Numbered from the stretch's first letter, positions 31,015 to 40,787 are shown. The stretch is DNA of 64,000 nucleotides from Brevibacterium casei CIP 102111 (GCF_900169275.1 NZ_FXZC01000003.1:310001-374000), one strand, 5' to 3'. The notes: generated from the sequence alone by a model not told the origin. Translations and numbers: made by a program.

Positions 31015-31794
31015 GTGACGAACGAGCGCGCATCCGAGGACCTGGACCGACGAGAGACGATGGACGTCGTCGAGACGAGCGGTCTGAGCCCCGTCGATGA
31101 GCTCGCCTTCGCCCGCGTCCTCCTCGACTCGGTCAAGTCCGGGCGCCGAGGTGCGACCCTGCGGATTTACCGGCCGGCCCCGACGCTCGCGTTCGGCGCC
31201 CGCGACCGCTTCCTCCCGGGGTTCCCCGCGGCGATCGAGGCCGCCCGCGCCCACGGGTTCACCCCCGCCCTGCGCAGCCTCGGCGGGCGGGCGGCGGCCT
31301 ACCATCCGGGGTCGATCGTCATCGATCACATCGAACCGAGCGACTCCTTCATCACGGATACGACGACGCGCTTCTCGACCTTCGGCGCCGACTACGCCGA
31401 GGTGCTCCGCTCCCTCGGCGTCGACGCCCGGGTCGGAGAGATCCCCGGCGAGTACTGCCCGGGAGAGTACAGCGTCAACGTCGCCGGTCGGATCAAGGCG
31501 ATCGGCACCGCGCAGCGCGTCGTGGCCGGGGCGTGGCTGTTCTCGTCCTCGGTCGTCGTCACCGATCCCGACCCGATCCGGGCCGTGCTCACCGATGTCG
31601 AGGCGGCCCTCGGCGTCGCGTGGGATCCGACCACGGGCGGGTCGATCAGTGAAGTGAGCCCGGGGATCACGGTCGATGCCGTCGCCGACGCGTTCGCCTC
31701 CTACTACGGACGCGACCGTGTGCTCACGCCGAGCTCACCGACCCCCGAGGAGCTCGCCGCCCTGCCCGAGCAGGCCGCCAAGCACGCGCTCTGA
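31015..31794 (+). CDS. Lipoate-protein ligase A-like protein
   Basis: The 259-residue protein has the BPL/LplA fold: TLRIYRPAPTLAFGARDRFL, RSLGGRAAAYHPGSIVIDHI (lipoate-binding RRxxGGGAVYH equivalent) and YCPGEYSVNVAGRIKAIGTA. The last two show the GG..YH and GRKI-like Lys that bind lipoyl-AMP. It attaches lipoate or a related acyl group to a carrier protein. The GTG at 31015 was preferred; ATG 31060 is possible. It is transcribed divergently from tmk. Confidence 0.82.
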   Translation: MTNERASEDLDRRETMDVVETSGLSPVDELAFARVLLDSVKSGRRGATLRIYRPAPTLAFGARDRFLPGFPAAIEAARAHGFTPALRSLGGRAAAYHPGSIVIDHIEPSDSFITDTTTRFSTFGADYAEVLRSLGVDARVGEIPGEYCPGEYSVNVAGRIKAIGTAQRVVAGAWLFSSSVVVTDPDPIRAVLTDVEAALGVAWDPTTGGSISEVSPGITVDAVADAFASYYGRDRVLTPSSPTPEELAALPEQAAKHAL

Positions 31795-31867
31795 GCCCAC
31801 GCTGCGCAGAGTCCCGTGGGCACCTGCGCAGCGCTGACGGTGATCGAGTCCCGAGCCGCGCCGGGCC

Positions 31868-34690
31868 TCAGGGGGTCTTCGGCTTCGTCGTCCGCTTCGC
31901 CGCCGTGGTCTTGGCGGCAGTGGACTTCTTCGCCGCGGTCGTCGACTTCGCCGCCGTCGTCTTCTTGGCAGCCGTCGTCTTCGCAGCGGTCGTCTTCTTC
32001 GCGGTCGTCTTCTTCGCAGGAGCCTTCTTCGCAGGAGCCTTCTTCGCCGGTGCCTTCTTCTTCGCCGGGCCCTTCGCGCGCTTCTCGGCGAGGAGTTCGG
32101 CACCGCGGGCAGGCGTGATCGACTCGACGTCGTCGTCCTTGCGCAGGGTCGCGTTCGTCTCCCCGTCGGTGACGTAGGGACCGAAGCGACCGTCCTTGAC
32201 GACCATCGGCTTCTTCGTCTCCGGATCCTCCCCGAGCTCCTTGAGCGGCGGCTTGGCCGTGCGGCCGCCGCGCTGCTTGGGCTCGGAGTAGATCTTCAGC
32301 GCCTCCTCGAGGGTGATCGTGAAGATCTGCTCCTCATCGGTCAGCGACCGCGAATCGGTGCCCTTCTTCAGGTACGGACCGTACCGGCCGTTCTGCACCG
32401 TGATGTCCGTGCCCTCCTCGTCCTGGCCGACGATGCGGGGCAGGCTGAGGAGCTTGAGCGCGGTCTCGAGGTCGATCGTACCGACGTCCATCGACTTGAA
32501 CAGGGACCCGGTGCGCGGCTTGGGCTTCTTCGCACCCCGCTTCGGCTTCTCCTCGGGTTCGGGCAGCACCTCGGTGACGTAGGGGCCGAATCGGCCGTTC
32601 TTCGCCACGATCGTGTGCCCGGTCTCCGGGTCGACGCCGAGTTCGCGGTCGCCGTCACCCTGGCTCTCGATGAGCTCCGCAGCCTTCGCGGCGGTGAGCT
32701 CGTCGGGGGCGAGATCGTCGGGCAGGGAGACGCGCTTGGGGTCCTCCCCCTCGACCGCCGAGGCGACCTCGAGGTAGGGACCGTACCGACCCACCCGCAG
32801 TGCCACCCCATCGGTGATGGGGACCGTGTTGACCTCACGGGCATCGATGTCGCCGAGGTCGTCGACGATCTCCTTGAGCCCTTCCCGGTCGTAGCCCTCG
32901 GCTCCGAAGTAGAACCGCGCCAGCCATGCCTTGCGATCCTCTTCGCCCATCGCGATGCGGTCGAGCTCGGATTCGAGGTCGGCGGTGAACTCGTAGTCGA
33001 CGAGCTCGGTGAAGTGCTCCTCGAGCAGGCGGACGACGGAGAACGCGAGCCAGCTCGGCACGAGCGCGTTGCCGCGCGAGGTGACGTAGCCGCGGTCCTG
33101 GATGACGGAGATGATCGAGGCGTACGTCGAGGGACGACCGATGCCGAGCTCCTCGAGCTGCTTGACGAGGCTCGCCTCAGTGAAGCGCGGAGGCGGTGCC
33201 GTGGTGTGGCCGTCGGCCTCGACGGAGACGACGGAGAGCTTCTGGCCCTCCTCGACCTGCGGGAGACGGGACTCGCCGGACTTCGTGTCGTACCGGCTCG
33301 CGTCCGTGCCCTCCTCGTAGGCGGCGAGGAAGCCGCGGAAGGTGATGACGGTGCCGGAGGCGCTGAAGCCCGCCTCATGGCCGTCGCCGAGGTCGGCGGC
33401 GACGCGGATCGTCGCGGTCTTGCCCTTCGCGTCGGCCATCTGGCTGGCGACCGTGCGCTTCCAGATGAGGTCGTAGAGACGGAACTCGTCACCGCTGAGC
33501 GACTTCGCGACCTGGGCGGGGGTGCGGAACGAGTCACCGGCAGGCCGGATCGCCTCGTGCGCCTCCTGCGCGGACTTCTGCTTGCTCGAGTACTGCCGGG
33601 GCGCCTCGGGAACGAACTCGGGACCGTAGAGTTCGGTGACCTGCCGGCGGGCGGCGGAGATGGCCTGACCGGACAGCGCCGAGGAGTCGGTGCGCATATA
33701 GGTGATGTAGCCGTGCTCATAGAGCGACTGGGCGGTGCGCATCGCCTGACGCGCGCTCATCCGCAGCTTGCGGCCGGCCTCCTGCTGCATCGTCGAGGTC
33801 GTGAAGGGCGCCGCCGGGCGCCTCGAGTACGGCTTCGACTCGACGGCGGTGACGGTGAGCGCGTCCTTCGCACTGCCCGAGAGCAGACTGGCGAGTTCTT
33901 CGGCCTTCGCCTGGTCGACGACGACAGCGGACTTCGTCTTCAGCTGACCCTTGTCGTCGAAGTCGCGGCCGCTGGCGACCCGCGATCCATCGAGGGTGGT
34001 GAGGTTCGCGGCGAACGGGTTCGACCCGTCGGGCAGGCCGAGGTCGATGTCGAGGTCCCAGTAGTCCGCGGGCACGAAGGCCATGCGCTCGCGTTCGCGT
34101 TCGACGACGAGGCGGGTGGCCACCGACTGCACACGACCGGCGGAGAGGCCGGCACGGACCTTGCGCCACAGCACTGGGGAGACCTCGTAGCCGTAGAGGC
34201 GGTCGAGGATGCGCCGGGTCTCCTGCGCGTCGACGAGGGCGTCGTCGATCTCGCGGGTGTTCTCCAGCGCCCGGGCGATCGCCTCGGGGGTGATCTCGTG
34301 GAAGACCATGCGCTTGACGGGGATCTTCGGCTTGAGCACCTCGAGCAGGTGCCACGCGATGGCCTCGCCTTCGCGGTCCTCATCGGTGGCGAGATAGAGT
34401 TCGTCGGCGTCCTTGAGGAGGCGCTTGAGTTCGGTGACCTTCTTCTTCTTGCCCGGGTCGACGCGGTAGTAGGGATCGAAGCCGTTGTCGACGTCGACCG
34501 CGAACTTCCCGTAGGGCCCCTTCTTCATATCGGCCGGGAGCTCCGACGGCGTCGGCAGGTCGCGGATGTGCCCGACCGATGCCTCGACGTCATAACCGTC
34601 GCCGAGGTACCCCACGATCGTGCGCGCCTTCGTCGGGGACTCGACGATGACGAGACGACGAGGCTGCTTCTCGGTTGTGGCCACGTTCAC
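31868..34690 (-). CDS. topA: DNA topoisomerase I
   Basis: The 940-residue enzyme starts with the TOPRIM motif RRLVIVESPTKARTIVGYLG and has DEDREGEAIAWHLLEVLKP. The active-site Tyr is Tyr331 in YITYMRTDSSALS. Later come four repeated actinobacterial modules (GRFGPYV-type, for example DGRFGPYVTDG). The C-terminus is a Lys/Ala-rich tail (KKAPAKKA and TTAAKK repeats, about 85 residues), typical of actinobacterial TopA and important for processivity. It relaxes negative supercoils. Start ATG 34690. It lies near holB and tmk, a common order in the group. Confidence 0.97.
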   Translation of the reverse strand: MNVATTEKQPRRLVIVESPTKARTIVGYLGDGYDVEASVGHIRDLPTPSELPADMKKGPYGKFAVDVDNGFDPYYRVDPGKKKKVTELKRLLKDADELYLATDEDREGEAIAWHLLEVLKPKIPVKRMVFHEITPEAIARALENTREIDDALVDAQETRRILDRLYGYEVSPVLWRKVRAGLSAGRVQSVATRLVVERERERMAFVPADYWDLDIDLGLPDGSNPFAANLTTLDGSRVASGRDFDDKGQLKTKSAVVVDQAKAEELASLLSGSAKDALTVTAVESKPYSRRPAAPFTTSTMQQEAGRKLRMSARQAMRTAQSLYEHGYITYMRTDSSALSGQAISAARRQVTELYGPEFVPEAPRQYSSKQKSAQEAHEAIRPAGDSFRTPAQVAKSLSGDEFRLYDLIWKRTVASQMADAKGKTATIRVAADLGDGHEAGFSASGTVITFRGFLAAYEEGTDASRYDTKSGESRLPQVEEGQKLSVVSVEADGHTTAPPPRFTEASLVKQLEELGIGRPSTYASIISVIQDRGYVTSRGNALVPSWLAFSVVRLLEEHFTELVDYEFTADLESELDRIAMGEEDRKAWLARFYFGAEGYDREGLKEIVDDLGDIDAREVNTVPITDGVALRVGRYGPYLEVASAVEGEDPKRVSLPDDLAPDELTAAKAAELIESQGDGDRELGVDPETGHTIVAKNGRFGPYVTEVLPEPEEKPKRGAKKPKPRTGSLFKSMDVGTIDLETALKLLSLPRIVGQDEEGTDITVQNGRYGPYLKKGTDSRSLTDEEQIFTITLEEALKIYSEPKQRGGRTAKPPLKELGEDPETKKPMVVKDGRFGPYVTDGETNATLRKDDDVESITPARGAELLAEKRAKGPAKKKAPAKKAPAKKAPAKKTTAKKTTAAKTTAAKKTTAAKSTTAAKKSTAAKTTAAKRTTKPKTP

Positions 34691-34844
34691 TCATTCCTCT
34701 CAGGGCATTGCGATGATCGACAGTATGGACGATCCGGCCCAATGTAACACTGATGTCACCCTGCCATCTCCATCGGGGCGCACGCACCCGGTCACGGACG
34801 GATCGCCTATGCCGCCTCGGCGACCAGGGTGCGGAGAACCCGGT

Positions 34845-36626
34845 TCAGGGGGTGCCCGGAAGCAGTGCACCCGCCGCGACGAGGCCCCTGACCTGCGCGA
34901 TGAGCTGAGCCTCGAGTGCTGCCGCGTCGACGTCGAGGAGCTGCGCGAGGGCAGCGGCCGTCTGCCCAAGCGTGAGGGAGCCGTCGGCGACGGAGACGAC
35001 GCCGGCGAGCGCGGTGTCGAGGTCGAAGACCTGGCCGAAGCCGATCCCCTGCTCAAGCGTGATCGACGTCGGATCCTCCTCCCCCGGCACGTGGTGGCGG
35101 TGCTCGACGAGGTCGGGTGAGCGGGTGAACGCGGTCGCCGCGATCTCCTTATCGCTCGCCCCGGCCAGCCAGGAGCGCAGCTCCGCGACCGTGGTGAGGA
35201 ACGCACCGATCCCGTGGGGGTTCGTCGCCATCGCCGAGGTGATCCGGACCTTCTCGCGGGGCGCGGGCACCGCTGCCGGACCGGTGTCGGAAAGGTCGCC
35301 TGGCGAAAGCGTTGGGGAATCGTTATCTGCTCGGTGCATGAGGACGTAGCCGAAGGCGATCCCGGTGACCTGCCGGGAGGCGAAGTCGTCCAGCCACGCA
35401 GCGGTCGCTGCGTTCCAGTCGTCGCCGGCCCGGGCGATGCCGCCGTCGCGGATCCACGTCTCGGCGTAGGCGACGGGATCGAGGACTTCGCGTTCGATGA
35501 CGAGCACCGAGGTGCCGGGGTCGGCCACCCAGGATTCGGGTCCGGCCGACGACTCTGCGGTGATCTCCCAGTTGCCCAGACACACGGCGCGGCCGCCGGG
35601 GGTGAGCACGGAGGGGACTGCGGTGAAGAGCTCCCGCACGAGGCGGTCTCCGCTCATGCCTCCGTCCCGGTACTCGAAGTCGGGGACGACCGCCTCGGCG
35701 TCCGGGGTGCGCGGGGTGATGACGAACGGCGGATTCGACACGAGCAGGTCGACGTCCTCGTTCAGCGGCTCGAGCAGGGAGCCCTGGCGCAGGTCGATGT
35801 TCGTCACCCCGGCCAGTCCGGCGCTCAGTGCGGTGAGGTGGAGGGCCCGGGCGGAGATGTCGGTGGCGATGACCCGCTCGACGTGGCGGGCGAGCAGGAG
35901 GGCCTGGACGCCGCAGCCGGTGCCGATGTCCGCTGCCGTCGTCACTCGGTCGCGCGGGGTGATGGAGACGAGCGTGCGCCCGGCCCCGCCGAGGCCGAGG
36001 ACGAAGTCCCCGGGAAGGACCTCGGGTGAGGTGAGCGTGCCGTGGTCGGCGACGAGGTAGAGGTTCTCATCGCCGCGGCGCAGGCCCCGGGGCACGCCGA
36101 CGGGGATCTCGTACGGAGTGAGTGCGAACGGGGCCCGGGCGCAGAGGGTGACGCCGTCGGGCCGGACCTCCTCGACGAGGCCGAGGTCGCGCGCCGCCCG
36201 GTACGCCTCGGTGCCGAGGGCTGCGGCGAGGACGATCGCGGGCACCTGTTCGCGCAGCCAGAAGACGAGGGTGATCGCGGCCAGCCGTTCGTCGCCGGAC
36301 AGCGGCGGGAGTGCATCGGCCTCGGCGTCGCCACCCGATTCGGCGGGTGATTCGCCGGCAGATTCGCCAGCTGGTACGTCGGCTGATTCGGCTGGTGCGA
36401 GGCGGGCGGCACCGCTGCCGATCGCCTCGACGAGTCTCTCGTCGAGGACGCTGCGGCAGTGGTGGAGGGCCGGGGCGGCGTTGGTGCGGGTCAGCGCGTC
36501 GGAGACGGCACCGCCCCAGAACTGCCGCAGGTACGGTTCGGTGTACCCGGCCGCATAGAGGGTGGCGCCGAGGTGTTCGGCTCGGGGCAGCTGGTCGGCG
36601 GTGAGGGGGTGCGTCTCTTCGGTCAC
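34845..36626 (-). CDS. Class I SAM methyltransferase (DUF7059-type)
   Basis: The 593-residue protein has an N-terminal helical domain (EHLGATLYAAGYTEPYLRQF and following, about 15-140). The Rossmann core has VTTAADIGTGCGVQALLLA, VIATDISARALHLTALSAGL and VDLLVSNPPFVITPRTPDAE. The NPPF motif places it with PrmC/RlmG-like N-methyltransferases. The C-terminus is an extra domain of unknown role. Similar proteins of about 500-600 residues are frequent in actinobacteria near topA. The substrate is unknown. An AT-poor 154-base gap to topA shows only the topA promoter side. Confidence 0.85.
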   Translation of the reverse strand: MTEETHPLTADQLPRAEHLGATLYAAGYTEPYLRQFWGGAVSDALTRTNAAPALHHCRSVLDERLVEAIGSGAARLAPAESADVPAGESAGESPAESGGDAEADALPPLSGDERLAAITLVFWLREQVPAIVLAAALGTEAYRAARDLGLVEEVRPDGVTLCARAPFALTPYEIPVGVPRGLRRGDENLYLVADHGTLTSPEVLPGDFVLGLGGAGRTLVSITPRDRVTTAADIGTGCGVQALLLARHVERVIATDISARALHLTALSAGLAGVTNIDLRQGSLLEPLNEDVDLLVSNPPFVITPRTPDAEAVVPDFEYRDGGMSGDRLVRELFTAVPSVLTPGGRAVCLGNWEITAESSAGPESWVADPGTSVLVIEREVLDPVAYAETWIRDGGIARAGDDWNAATAAWLDDFASRQVTGIAFGYVLMHRADNDSPTLSPGDLSDTGPAAVPAPREKVRITSAMATNPHGIGAFLTTVAELRSWLAGASDKEIAATAFTRSPDLVEHRHHVPGEEDPTSITLEQGIGFGQVFDLDTALAGVVSVADGSLTLGQTAAALAQLLDVDAAALEAQLIAQVRGLVAAGALLPGTP

Positions 36627-36667
36627 AGGTGAATCCTAGCCAGCAGGCTCTGGGACATAATTGAGAC

Positions 36668-38941
36668 ATGTCCTCTTCCGCTCTCCACGACATCGTGACC
36701 GGGTTCGGTGTCAGGGACGATCGGATCGTCCACCTCCGCGAGATTCCACAGCGTGTCGAACTCGAGTCGGACTGGCCCGACTGGGTCGATGAGGAGCTGC
36801 GGCGTGCGGCCGAAGCGATCGGAGTCGTCCGCCCGTGGCGCCACCAGGTCGAGGCGGCCCAGGCCGCCCGCGACGGTGAGGACGTCGTCATCGCCACCCC
36901 GACCGCCTCCGGGAAGTCACTGGGCTTCTGGCTGCCGGTCCTCGAATCGATCCAGACGACCCGGGACAGTCTGCGCACCGCCTCGGCGATCTACATCGCC
37001 CCGACGAAGGCGCTCGCCGCCGACCAGCTGACGAAGCTCGAGCAGCTCATCGTCCGCGGGGTGCGTCCGGCCGCCTACGACGGGGACACCTCGCAGGCGG
37101 CGAAGGACTGGGCGAGACGACACGCGAACTTCGTCTTCACCAACCCCGACATGCTCCACCGGGCGATCCTGCCCCAGCACGAGCGCTTCGCGCGCCTGTT
37201 CAAGTCCCTGCGCTTCATCGTCGTCGACGAAGCGCACCGCTACCGCGGCGTCTTCGGATCCCACGTCGCCCTCATCCTCCGCCGACTGCTGCGCATCGCC
37301 GCGCACTACGGCGCCCACCCCGTCGTCATCGGCGCCTCGGCGACGATGGCCCAGCCCGATGCCGCCTTCGCCCGGCTCACCGGCCGCCCCGCCCACCCGG
37401 TGACCGAGGACGCCTCCCCACGGGCCGCAGGCAGCTTCGCCCTGTGGGAACCGCCGCTCTCGGCCGCCGGGGACCGGCGCGGGGGCATGGCCGAGGCCGC
37501 CGACGTCCTCACCGATGCGATGTGCGCAGGTTTCCGCTCTCTCGCCTTCATCGCCTCCCGCCGCGGCACCGAGACACTCGCGGCGACCGTGCGCGAGCAG
37601 GTGGGACTCGTCGACGAATCACTCACCGGAAAGGTCGCCGCCTACCGAGGCGGGTACCTCGCCGAGGAGCGTCGGGCCCTCGAATCCGCGCTGCGTTCGG
37701 GGAGGCTCCTCGCGGTAGCGTCGACGAACGCGCTCGAGCTCGGCATCGACATCTCCGGGCTCGACCTCGTCATCGTCTCCGGGTGGCCGGGCACCCTCGC
37801 GTCGCTGTGGCAGCAGGCCGGTCGTGCAGGCCGCGCCGGGCAGCGGTGGATGGCGGTCTTCATCGCTCGCGACGACCCGCTCGACACCTACGTCGTCCAC
37901 CATCCCGAGGTGATCTTCGACGCCCCCGTCGACGCGGGTGTCATCAACCCCGGCAATCCGTACGTCCTCGCCGGCCACCTCTGTGCGGCCGCGGCCGAGG
38001 TGCCGCTCACCCGCTCGGACTTCGCCCACTTCCCCGACAATGCCGCCGAGGTGGTCGACGACCTTGTCGAACGCAAGCTCCTGCGGGCCCGACCCTTGGG
38101 ATGGTTCTGGGCGAAGGACGAACCGGCGACCGATCAGTCGGACATCCGCGGCTCCGGCGGCGCCCAGTTCCGCCTCGTCGAGGCGAGCACCGGCACGCTG
38201 CTCGGCACGGTCGACGAGACCGGTGCGCACCGTGGGGCGCACCCCGGAGCCGTGTACACCCACCAGGGCACGGACTTCCTCGTCGAGGACCTCGACCTCG
38301 ACGAGCGCATCGCCCTCGTCGACCGCGCGGAGGTCGACTACACGACGCAGGCGCGTTCGCTCACAGAGATCTCCATCGTCGACACCGCGACTCAGCGCAC
38401 TCTGCCCTCGGGTGTCGGCGTGGCCAGCGGCACCGTCGACGTCACCGACCAGGTCGTCGCCTATCGGATGCGGGCGAAGCGCGGCGGAACGATCCTCGCC
38501 GAACACGAACTCGACCTGCCCGAGCGCACCCTGCGGACCTCAGCTGTGTGGTGGACGATCCCGAAGGCGCTCCTCGAATCCGCGGAGGTGCTGGCGGCCG
38601 ATCTGCCCGGAGCCGTCCATGCCGCCGAGCATGCCTCGATCGGTCTGCTGCCCCTCTTCGCCGGCTGCGACCGATGGGACATCGGCGGGGTCTCGACAGC
38701 TGTGCACGCGGACACGGGCATGGCCACCGTCTTCGTCTACGACGGTCTGGCCGGGGGTGCCGGCTTCGCCGAGCGCGGCAGCGAGGTCATCGAGGAATGG
38801 CTCGGTGCCACCCGGGATGCGATCGCCGCCTGCGAGTGCGTCGACGGCTGTCCCTCGTGCGTCCAATCACCGAAGTGCGGCAACGGCAACGAACCGCTCG
38901 ACAAGGACGCCGCTCTGCGCCTGCTCCGGGCCGTGCTCTAG
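36668..38941 (+). CDS. DEAD/DEAH-box helicase with DUF1998 (MrfA/YprA type)
   Basis: The 757-residue protein has helicase motifs: VIATPTASGKSLGF (Walker A), IVVDEAHRYRGVFGSH (DEAH), SATMAQ and a C-terminal helicase half with STNALELGIDISGLDLVIVS and QQAGRAGRAGQR. The end shows four Cys, CECVDGCPSCVQ and KCGNGNEPLDK, typical of the DUF1998 zinc site of MrfA-like DNA-repair helicases. Bacillus YprA (MrfA) acts in mitomycin repair with a nuclease partner. It is located next to Tad secretion genes, as in many actinobacteria. Confidence 0.93.
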   Translation: MSSSALHDIVTGFGVRDDRIVHLREIPQRVELESDWPDWVDEELRRAAEAIGVVRPWRHQVEAAQAARDGEDVVIATPTASGKSLGFWLPVLESIQTTRDSLRTASAIYIAPTKALAADQLTKLEQLIVRGVRPAAYDGDTSQAAKDWARRHANFVFTNPDMLHRAILPQHERFARLFKSLRFIVVDEAHRYRGVFGSHVALILRRLLRIAAHYGAHPVVIGASATMAQPDAAFARLTGRPAHPVTEDASPRAAGSFALWEPPLSAAGDRRGGMAEAADVLTDAMCAGFRSLAFIASRRGTETLAATVREQVGLVDESLTGKVAAYRGGYLAEERRALESALRSGRLLAVASTNALELGIDISGLDLVIVSGWPGTLASLWQQAGRAGRAGQRWMAVFIARDDPLDTYVVHHPEVIFDAPVDAGVINPGNPYVLAGHLCAAAAEVPLTRSDFAHFPDNAAEVVDDLVERKLLRARPLGWFWAKDEPATDQSDIRGSGGAQFRLVEASTGTLLGTVDETGAHRGAHPGAVYTHQGTDFLVEDLDLDERIALVDRAEVDYTTQARSLTEISIVDTATQRTLPSGVGVASGTVDVTDQVVAYRMRAKRGGTILAEHELDLPERTLRTSAVWWTIPKALLESAEVLAADLPGAVHAAEHASIGLLPLFAGCDRWDIGGVSTAVHADTGMATVFVYDGLAGGAGFAERGSEVIEEWLGATRDAIAACECVDGCPSCVQSPKCGNGNEPLDKDAALRLLRAVL

Positions 38942-38942
38942 G

Positions 38943-39260
38943 TCACTTCCCGGCCACGGCCTTCTCCCTGACCTCGGGAAGCGGCCCGGGGATGTCGACC
39001 GCGACCTCGACGTAGGCGCTCTGCTCCGCTGACGAGGCACGGCAGTCGCGCATGACCGCCCCGTTGCGCTCACTCACCTCCTTCGCCGCCTCACAGGGGT
39101 CCCCGGGCGCCAGGCCGCGGACGGCGTCGGCGGCGGCAAGCGCCGCAAGGTCGGCCGCGGACTGCGCGGTGCTGTGGGCGACGAACGCCTGGCTGAGTGC
39201 CCCGATCGCAGTGACGAGTCCGAGGATGACCCCGCAGAGTCCGATGACGATGTTCGTCAC
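38943..39260 (-). CDS. Helicase/secretion-neighbourhood TadE-like protein
   Basis: The 105-residue protein starts with a type-IV-pilin-like TM helix (TNIVIGLCGVILGLVTAIGA), then HSTAQSAADLAALAAADAVR, the conserved core of the small Rv3657c-like family. It is a predicted extracytoplasmic pseudopilin-like part of Flp pili. The stop lies one base from the helicase stop on the other strand. GTG start at 39260 overlaps the TadE gene's stop. Confidence 0.85.
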   Translation of the reverse strand: MTNIVIGLCGVILGLVTAIGALSQAFVAHSTAQSAADLAALAAADAVRGLAPGDPCEAAKEVSERNGAVMRDCRASSAEQSAYVEVAVDIPGPLPEVREKAVAGK

Positions 39261-39643
39261 CCCGGATCACTCCCTCCCGGCCGTCCACCCTCAGTCCGGG
39301 CCGTCGCCGCCGCTTCGACCTCGTCGAGGAAGAAGATCGCGTCGGGCAGGCGCACGGTCACCGTCACCGTCGCGTAGCCGCCGTCGGAGCCCACACGCAC
39401 GGTCGAGGCGCGTCCCGCATGCTTCTTCGCCTCATCGACGACCACAGCGTGAGGTTCGCCCCGGGCGATCTCGCGGGCCGCGGACCGTGCGGCGTCGAAC
39501 GCACGCAGCTGGGTGAAGCCGATCGCTGCGGCCCCGGCGAGCACGACGACGAGGAGGACGAGTGCGGGGAGGACGACGGCGAACTCCGCGGTCGCCGTCC
39601 CCCGGTCCCGGCGCTCCGCGTCGGCGTGCTCGCAGACCGTCAT
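39257..39643 (-). CDS. TadE-family pilus protein
   Basis: The 128-residue protein starts MTVCEHADAERRDRGTATAE. The GTATAEFAVVLPALVLLVVV stretch is the TadE-type N-terminal helix (the E before the hydrophobic run is the classic TadE/pilin Glu5 pattern). The rest is a beta-containing domain on the outer side. TadE-like proteins act with the pilin and TadABC. It lies between the pilin and the second TadE-like gene with near-zero spacing. Confidence 0.88.
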   Translation of the reverse strand: MTVCEHADAERRDRGTATAEFAVVLPALVLLVVVLAGAAAIGFTQLRAFDAARSAAREIARGEPHAVVVDEAKKHAGRASTVRVGSDGGYATVTVTVRLPDAIFFLDEVEAAATARTEGGRPGGSDPG

Positions 39644-39644
39644 C

Positions 39645-39908
39645 TCAGCCTCCGAGGCCGAGTGCGGTCTGGATGACGCCGGTGACGAGCTCCTTGATCG
39701 GCTCGGACTTGAGGATGACGACGAGGAGCGCGGCGAAGCCGCACGCTGCGAGAGTGGTGATCGCGTACTCCGCCGTCGTCGCCCCGGTGTCCGGACCCCA
39801 CTCGGCATCGGGCCCCAGCGGCGACTCGGCGGTCGGAGGACCCTCGGGCGGCCGGGTCTGCGGCGGTGGCTCGTCGGGGGTCGGGGTCGTCGAAGTGTCT
39901 GTGCTCAT
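39645..39908 (-). CDS. Flp-like pilin, DUF4244
   Basis: The 87-residue protein has a Pro/Thr-rich cytoplasmic start, then GATTAEYAITTLAACGFAAL (residues 42-61), the pilin helix with its Glu before a hydrophobic run, followed by KSEPIKELVTGVIQTALGLGG. DUF4244 proteins are probable Flp pilins, cleaved before the ATTAEY stretch. It is upstream of the TadE genes but about 6 kb away from the tadZABC genes. Confidence 0.88.
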   Translation of the reverse strand: MSTDTSTTPTPDEPPPQTRPPEGPPTAESPLGPDAEWGPDTGATTAEYAITTLAACGFAALLVVILKSEPIKELVTGVIQTALGLGG

Positions 39909-40083
39909 GTTCTCCTCCTCGAAGAAATGACCGTGCGCGCTCTGCGAACGGTCCTCCACTGTGGAGGAGGCATACGGGCCGGGTCGAGGGGCGGATCCGA
40001 GGCTGTGGAAACCGTTTGGGCGTCCACAGACCCGTGGCACACGAGTCCCGCGGTACTCCACAGGAGAACGGACACAAGTCACG

Positions 40084-40168
40084 CGGTCGCCGGTCGGCTC
40101 CGGTCGCCGCCCGGCTCTGGTCGCCGGCCGACTCTGGCCGCCGGTCGGCTCTACCGCCGTCCGGCTGG
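40084..40168. repeat. 17-bp tandem repeat, five units, non-coding
   Basis: Five consecutive 17-base units (starting CGGTCGCCGGTCGGCTC, with 2-5 changes per unit) lie between the acetyltransferase and the pilin genes. The 268-base gap holds no other gene. The array sits just where the split Tad locus meets foreign-looking genes. Confidence 0.85.
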
Positions 40169-40175
40169 AGGGCCC

Positions 40176-40787
40176 TCAGTCGGCCCAGTCGTCCCTGAGC
40201 ACCGCCATGATCACCTCGTCGTGGCGGCGGCCGTTGAAGAACACGGCTTCGCGTCGCCTGCCCTCCTCGACGAATCCGGCCTTCGTGTACGCGGCGATGC
40301 CGCGGGTGTTGAACGCCCATGTGCGCAGTTCGATGCGGTTGAGTCCGAGCTGGAGGAACCCGTAGCGCAGGGCCAGGCGCACGGCGTCGGCTCCGAAGCC
40401 ATGCCCGTGGAACTCGGGACCGAGGATGATCGCCAGCGTCGCCGACTGATTGATCGTGTCGCGGCCGAAGAGGGTGACGTGCCCGACGAACTCCTCGGTC
40501 TCGAGCAGTTCGATGCTCAGACCCACCGAACTCGAGTCGGTGTTCGCGCTCCACTGCGTGAACTGCTCGGACACACCGCCTTCGGGCCGCGGCAGCACGG
40601 TGGTGTTCTGGAGGACGACGATCGAGGGGTCGAACCACCACTGCTCGAGATAGGGAAGGTCATCGGACTGCAGTGGACGCAGCCGCACAGAGGAGCCGAC
40701 GAAGAGGTTCTCGGCGTACTGCTCGGCCTGTTCGACGTCGGCCAGCCGTTGGAACGGTGTCACGGAGGTCGGTGTCACAGAAGACAT
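40176..40787 (-). CDS. GNAT-family acetyltransferase
   Basis: The 203-residue protein has the GNAT fold: VRLRPLQSDDLPYLEQWWFD, FVGHVTLFGRDTINQSATLA, LGPEFHGHGFGADAVRLALR (the acetyl-CoA loop in a RimJ-like form) and NTRGIAAYTKAGFVEEGRRR. It transfers acetyl from acetyl-CoA to an amine, as in RimJ/RimL or drug acetyltransferases. The substrate is unknown. It is the first of the block inserted in the Tad locus. The ATG 40787 start gives a normal length. Confidence 0.88.
   Translation of the reverse strand: MSSVTPTSVTPFQRLADVEQAEQYAENLFVGSSVRLRPLQSDDLPYLEQWWFDPSIVVLQNTTVLPRPEGGVSEQFTQWSANTDSSSVGLSIELLETEEFVGHVTLFGRDTINQSATLAIILGPEFHGHGFGADAVRLALRYGFLQLGLNRIELRTWAFNTRGIAAYTKAGFVEEGRRREAVFFNGRRHDEVIMAVLRDDWAD

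Noticed and set aside
32615..34747. 710-codon open frame opposite topA
   Set aside because: Topoisomerase I motifs are complete on the other strand and this frame has random, charge-rich composition.
40084..40168. CRISPR array
   Set aside because: The 17-bp units are directly adjacent with no spacers. No array of repeats with unique spacers was found anywhere in the window.
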